Assembly (NCBI GenBank): GCA_946481265.1
Contig: CAMLNE010000119.1
Coordinates: forward strand, 1 to 11,039
Source of the DNA: an uncultured Panacagrimonas sp.
Lineage (GTDB): Bacteria > Pseudomonadota > Gammaproteobacteria > Nevskiales > Nevskiaceae
Direction of reading: 5' to 3'
Length of the DNA stretch: 11,039 nucleotides
In this document: piece by piece, positions 9,004 through 11,039 of the stretch
Position numbering within the stretch: the first letter of the stretch is position 1
Layout of the letters: every line of letters begins with the position of its first letter
Program-made: the position numbers and the translations under genes
Notes under the pieces: model-generated
What the model was told of the DNA's origin: nothing
The model's database searches: none
The model's input: the letters and a program-made list of their open reading frames with translations, nothing else

Positions 9004-9692
9004 ACATGCTCAAGCCGCTTCTTGTTTCGATCCTCGTGGTGGGAGTTGCCGGCTGTGCCAACGATCCCAACCGGCGTGCCAAGACCGGTGCAGGCATTGG
9101 CGCGGTGGTCGGCGCGGTGCTCGGCAACACGGTCAGCGATGCACGTGGTGCGCCGATCGTCGGCGCGGTGGTTGGCGCCGTCGCCGGCGGTGCGGTCGGC
9201 AACTACATGGACAAGCAGCAGCGTGAGCTCGAGCAGCAGCTCGCCGAGGAGGCGCGCAACAACGAACTGCAGATCGTGCGGCTGTCGGGCGATGCGCTGA
9301 AGATCGGCATCGCCAGCGATGTCAGCTTCGACCTCGGCAGCGCCACGTTGCGGCCGGACGCGCTGGGCACCTACGGCAAGATCGCCAACGTGCTGAAGAG
9401 CTACGACAAGACCGTGATCCACGTCGTGGGCCATACCGATACCAGCGGCACCAGCGAACTCAACCAGACCCTGTCGGTGAACCGTGCAGCCTCGGTGAGC
9501 AGCTACCTGGCGCAGAGTGGCGTGCCGCAGACCCGCATCCGCGAGGAAGGCCGCGGCGAGCGCGAGCCCGCCGTGCGCACGGCCGACGGCGTGAAGGAAG
9601 CGCGCAACCGTCGCGTCGACATCGTTCTCAAGCCGGTGGTCGAGGGCAACGAGCAGGCCGCCTGGACGCCGCCTCCCTACCTGGGCGGCTGA
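9000..9692 (+). CDS. YiaD-like outer-membrane lipoprotein, glycine zipper plus OmpA domain
   Basis: The 230-residue precursor has a lipoprotein signal ending in the lipobox VAGC, with lipidated Cys19. Alanine follows, so sorting to the outer membrane is expected. Residues about 30-67 form a double glycine-zipper segment (GAGIGAVVGAVLGN, VGAVVGAVAGGAVGNYMDKQ), then a Glu/Gln-rich helix. A C-terminal OmpA-like peptidoglycan-binding domain spans about 105-220. Asp147 in GHTDTSG and Arg162 in NRA are 15 apart, as are the diaminopimelate-binding Asp and Arg of E. coli OmpA, and NRRVDIVL ends the domain. Order and length match E. coli YiaD. The likely role is tethering the outer membrane to peptidoglycan. 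The start is ATG 9000 with AGGA 9 bases upstream; it shares ATGA with the rnr stop, so it is translationally coupled to RNase R. A terminator follows. Confidence 0.93.
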   Translation: MNMLKPLLVSILVVGVAGCANDPNRRAKTGAGIGAVVGAVLGNTVSDARGAPIVGAVVGAVAGGAVGNYMDKQQRELEQQLAEEARNNELQIVRLSGDALKIGIASDVSFDLGSATLRPDALGTYGKIANVLKSYDKTVIHVVGHTDTSGTSELNQTLSVNRAASVSSYLAQSGVPQTRIREEGRGEREPAVRTADGVKEARNRRVDIVLKPVVEGNEQAAWTPPPYLGG

Positions 9693-9715
9693 GTCCAAGA
9701 AGTCTTCACCGGCAC

Positions 9716-9744
9716 TCGGGGCGCTGCGGCGCCCCGATTCTTTT
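9716..9744 (+). terminator. Rho-independent terminator after the OmpA-domain lipoprotein gene
   Basis: A 9-bp perfect stem (9716-9724 with 9729-9737, core CGGGGCGC) with loop TGCG is followed directly by TTCTTTT (9738-9744). It lies 24 bases after the lipoprotein stop and should end or reduce the rnr transcript before the next gene pair. Confidence 0.9.
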
Positions 9745-9754
9745 GGCGATCCCG

Positions 9755-9760
9755 GATAAT
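9755..9760 (+). promoter_or_regulatory. Possible -10 box for the small lipoprotein-rlmB unit
   Basis: GATAAT matches five of six bases of the sigma-70 -10 consensus and lies just after the terminator, 31 bases before the ATG at 9792. No good -35 is seen 16-18 bases upstream, where the GC-rich terminator stem lies. A promoter is expected here because of the terminator, but this one is only tentative. Confidence 0.35.
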
Positions 9761-9778
9761 CCGCCCGATTCCACTCCC

Positions 9779-9783
9779 AGGAG
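9779..9783 (+). promoter_or_regulatory. Strong ribosome binding site of the small lipoprotein gene
   Basis: AGGAG stands 8 bases before the ATG at 9792. It is the best Shine-Dalgarno match among the plus-strand genes here and supports this small gene as real. Confidence 0.75.
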
Positions 9784-9791
9784 CCGCCGCC

Positions 9792-10052
9792 ATGAACCCG
9801 ATCCGAAACCTGGCCTGGTGGTGCCTGCTCGCCGGCTTGCTCGCCGGCTGCGGCGGTGCCGGGGACGAGGCCGGCGAGCGCGAATCGCGCGCCGGCGAAG
9901 GACGGGCGGAAACCCGGAGCATCCGCAATACCGAGAACATCGGCTACGCGGGCAACGCGATCGGCGCCAAGGTGGACGAGGCGCTGGACCTCAATGACAA
10001 CCGCAAGAGCGAGCTCGACAGACAGCTCGAAGGCGCTGAACAGGGCAATTGA
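9792..10052 (+). CDS. Small putative lipoprotein of unknown function
   Basis: I do not recognise this 86-residue protein. It starts with a lipoprotein signal: MNPIRN, a hydrophobic core LAWWCLLAGL, and the lipobox LLAGC with Cys20 as the likely lipidated residue. Glycine at +2 gives no sign of inner-membrane retention. The mature part is about 67 residues, polar and charged, with an Arg/Glu/Gly-rich stretch (about 22-42). A segment likely to be helical follows (NAIGAKVDEALDLND, then RKSELDRQLEGAEQ). No cysteine remains and no catalytic motif is visible. A strong AGGAG site supports translation. Its TGA shares its final A with the rlmB ATG, so the two are translationally coupled. It comes just after a terminator, so it may be the first gene of its unit. 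An envelope location is likely; function is unknown. Confidence 0.8.
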   Translation: MNPIRNLAWWCLLAGLLAGCGGAGDEAGERESRAGEGRAETRSIRNTENIGYAGNAIGAKVDEALDLNDNRKSELDRQLEGAEQGN

Positions 10053-10792
10053 TGTCGGAGCATTACATCGGCGGCTTCCATGCCGTCCTCGCCGCACTCG
10101 AAGACGGGACGCGCAAGCCCTTCGAGATCCTGCTGGCGGACAGTCGCAAGGATGAGCGGGCGCGCCGCGTGCGCGAGCTGGCGTCGGCACTGGGCATCCC
10201 CGTGCGCACCGCCGGGCGCTCGGACCTGGACCTGAAGGTGCCGGGGCTGCGTCACCAGGGCGTGCTGGCGCTCATGCCGCAGGTCGAGCTGGCTGGTGAG
10301 GACATCCTGGAGGCGGCTGCCAGCGAGGGCCGCATGTTCCTGGCCCTGGACGGCGTGCAGGATCCGCACAACCTCGGCGCCTGTCTGCGCACCGCCGAGG
10401 CGGCGGGCGCCAGCGCCGTGATCATTCCCAAGGATCGGGCCGCCGGCCTGACCGCGGTCGCGCGCAAGGTCGCGGCCGGTTCGGCCGAGCGCGTGCCGGT
10501 GATCTCGGTGACCAACCTGTCGCGTACGCTCGAGCGGCTCAAGGAACGCGGCTACTGGCTCACCGGCCTGGCCGGCGAGGGTGAGCAGACGCTCTACGAC
10601 GTGGACCTCACCGGTCCGCTGGTGCTGGTGCTCGGTGCCGAAGGCGAAGGACTGCGACGCCTGACGCGCGAGACCTGCGATCGCGTGGTGCGCATCCCCA
10701 TGCTCGGCAAGGCCGAAAGCCTCAACGTTTCCGCGGCCGCAGCGGTGTGCCTGTTCGAGGCCTTCCGCCAGCGCCGCCCCCGGCGCGCGTGA
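10052..10792 (+). CDS. rlmB: 23S rRNA (guanosine-2251-2'-O)-methyltransferase RlmB
   Basis: RlmB is a SpoU/TrmH-class (SPOUT) enzyme that uses S-adenosylmethionine to 2'-O-methylate G2251 in the peptidyl-transferase P loop of 23S rRNA. The 246 residues match the family length (E. coli 243). An N-terminal L30e-like RNA-binding domain starts YIGGFHAVLAALEDG and includes KVPGLRHQGVLAL. The trefoil-knot methyltransferase domain has motif 1 LDGVQDPHNLGACLRTAEA with Asn107, motif 2 LVLGAEGEGL (G195-G198), and motif 3 IPMLGKAESLNVSAA with S223-L224-N225. ATG 10052 is preferred over the in-frame TTG one codon earlier, since it gives the usual MSEHYIGG start. It is coupled upstream to the small lipoprotein by a 1-base overlap and downstream to the next gene by a 4-base overlap. 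In most relatives rlmB follows rnr directly; here two lipoprotein genes and a terminator intervene. Confidence 0.97.
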   Translation: MSEHYIGGFHAVLAALEDGTRKPFEILLADSRKDERARRVRELASALGIPVRTAGRSDLDLKVPGLRHQGVLALMPQVELAGEDILEAAASEGRMFLALDGVQDPHNLGACLRTAEAAGASAVIIPKDRAAGLTAVARKVAAGSAERVPVISVTNLSRTLERLKERGYWLTGLAGEGEQTLYDVDLTGPLVLVLGAEGEGLRRLTRETCDRVVRIPMLGKAESLNVSAAAAVCLFEAFRQRRPRRA

Positions 10793-11039
10793 AGCGCCTG
10801 GCCTGGGCCGGCCTGGCGCTGGTCCTGCTCGGCCTGATGCTGTGGTGGTGGAAGGTGGCGGTCCTCGGCCCGGTCCCGGCGCACCCGGTGTCCGAGGCCG
10901 ACGGGCAGGCGGCATCCGGTTCGGCGGAGCGCCCAGGCCGGGGTCTCGCGGGCGCGCCACAGGAGGCGGGCGTGATGGAGGCGCGGACATCCAGCGGCGT
11001 GCGACTCAACCGGAAGCCGCGCGCGGTGAGCTCGTACCA
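10789..11039 (+). CDS. Membrane-anchored protein of unknown function (3' end outside window)
   Basis: A frame opens with GTG at 10789, overlaps the rlmB stop by 4 bases (GTGA), and stays open to the window edge, giving 83 visible residues. It begins K-R, then a strongly hydrophobic helix AWAGLALVLLGLMLWWWKVAVLG (about 5-27, with a WWW run). A Pro/Gly/Ala-rich low-complexity linker follows up to about residue 70, then VRLNRKPRAVSSY at the edge. This looks like a membrane anchor or uncleaved signal plus linker, with the functional domain beyond the window. The coding case rests on the stop-start overlap, the charged start before a hydrophobic segment, and GC-rich third positions. The family cannot be named. 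Confidence 0.6.
   Translation, partial: MKRLAWAGLALVLLGLMLWWWKVAVLGPVPAHPVSEADGQAASGSAERPGRGLAGAPQEAGVMEARTSSGVRLNRKPRAVSSY

Noticed and set aside
10049..10051. TTG at 10049 as the rlmB start
   Set aside because: The ATG at 10052 gives the usual RlmB N-terminus and the standard TGATG stop-start overlap; the TTG adds only one residue.

Overview
The window is a chromosomal core-gene region of a high-GC gammaproteobacterium (roughly two thirds G+C by eye, strong G/C preference at third codon positions). Its gene order, hflX-hflK-hflC-DUF2065-hisZ-purA-tRNA-Leu-rnr-rlmB, is the classic gammaproteobacterial cluster that follows hfq. From memory it resembles the Pseudomonas version (hisZ before purA, a leucine tRNA before rnr) more than the E. 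coli version (no hisZ, nsrR before rnr). A Chromatiales, Nevskiales or Xanthomonadales-like lineage is plausible, but the genus cannot be fixed from this sequence.

Region 1 (1-5861, plus strand) looks like one operon. It starts inside hflX (ribosome-associated GTPase, 5' end outside the window). Next come hflK and hflC (membrane SPFH proteins that control the FtsH protease), which overlap by ATGA, and a 61-residue two-helix DUF2065 protein. It ends with a short form of HisZ (regulatory subunit of ATP phosphoribosyltransferase) and PurA (adenylosuccinate synthetase).

Region 2 (5862-6679) breaks the plus-strand run with two minus-strand genes. One is a secreted staphylococcal-nuclease-like protein whose stop codon lies 5 bp from the purA stop. 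The other is tRNA-Leu(CAG), with its CCA encoded. A perfect 17-bp stem terminator separates the two. The tRNA has a clear sigma-70 promoter whose -35 box lies on the presumed start codon of rnr.

Region 3 (6673-11039, plus strand) has rnr (RNase R), a YiaD-like glycine-zipper/OmpA lipoprotein overlapping it by ATGA, and a rho-independent terminator. Then come an 86-residue lipoprotein of unknown function, rlmB (23S rRNA G2251 2'-O-methyltransferase) sharing one base with it, and the start of a membrane-anchored protein that overlaps rlmB and runs off the window.

The genes cover ribosome rescue and maturation, RNA turnover, membrane proteolysis control, and purine and histidine synthesis. Those two pathways are linked because the histidine pathway consumes ATP and returns AICAR to purine synthesis. 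I see no mobile element, CRISPR array, defence system or new multi-gene system. The points worth a second look are local: overlapping regulatory geometry at tRNA-Leu/rnr, a start codon in a hairpin loop, lipoprotein genes inserted between rnr and rlmB, and family-length variants of HflX and HisZ.
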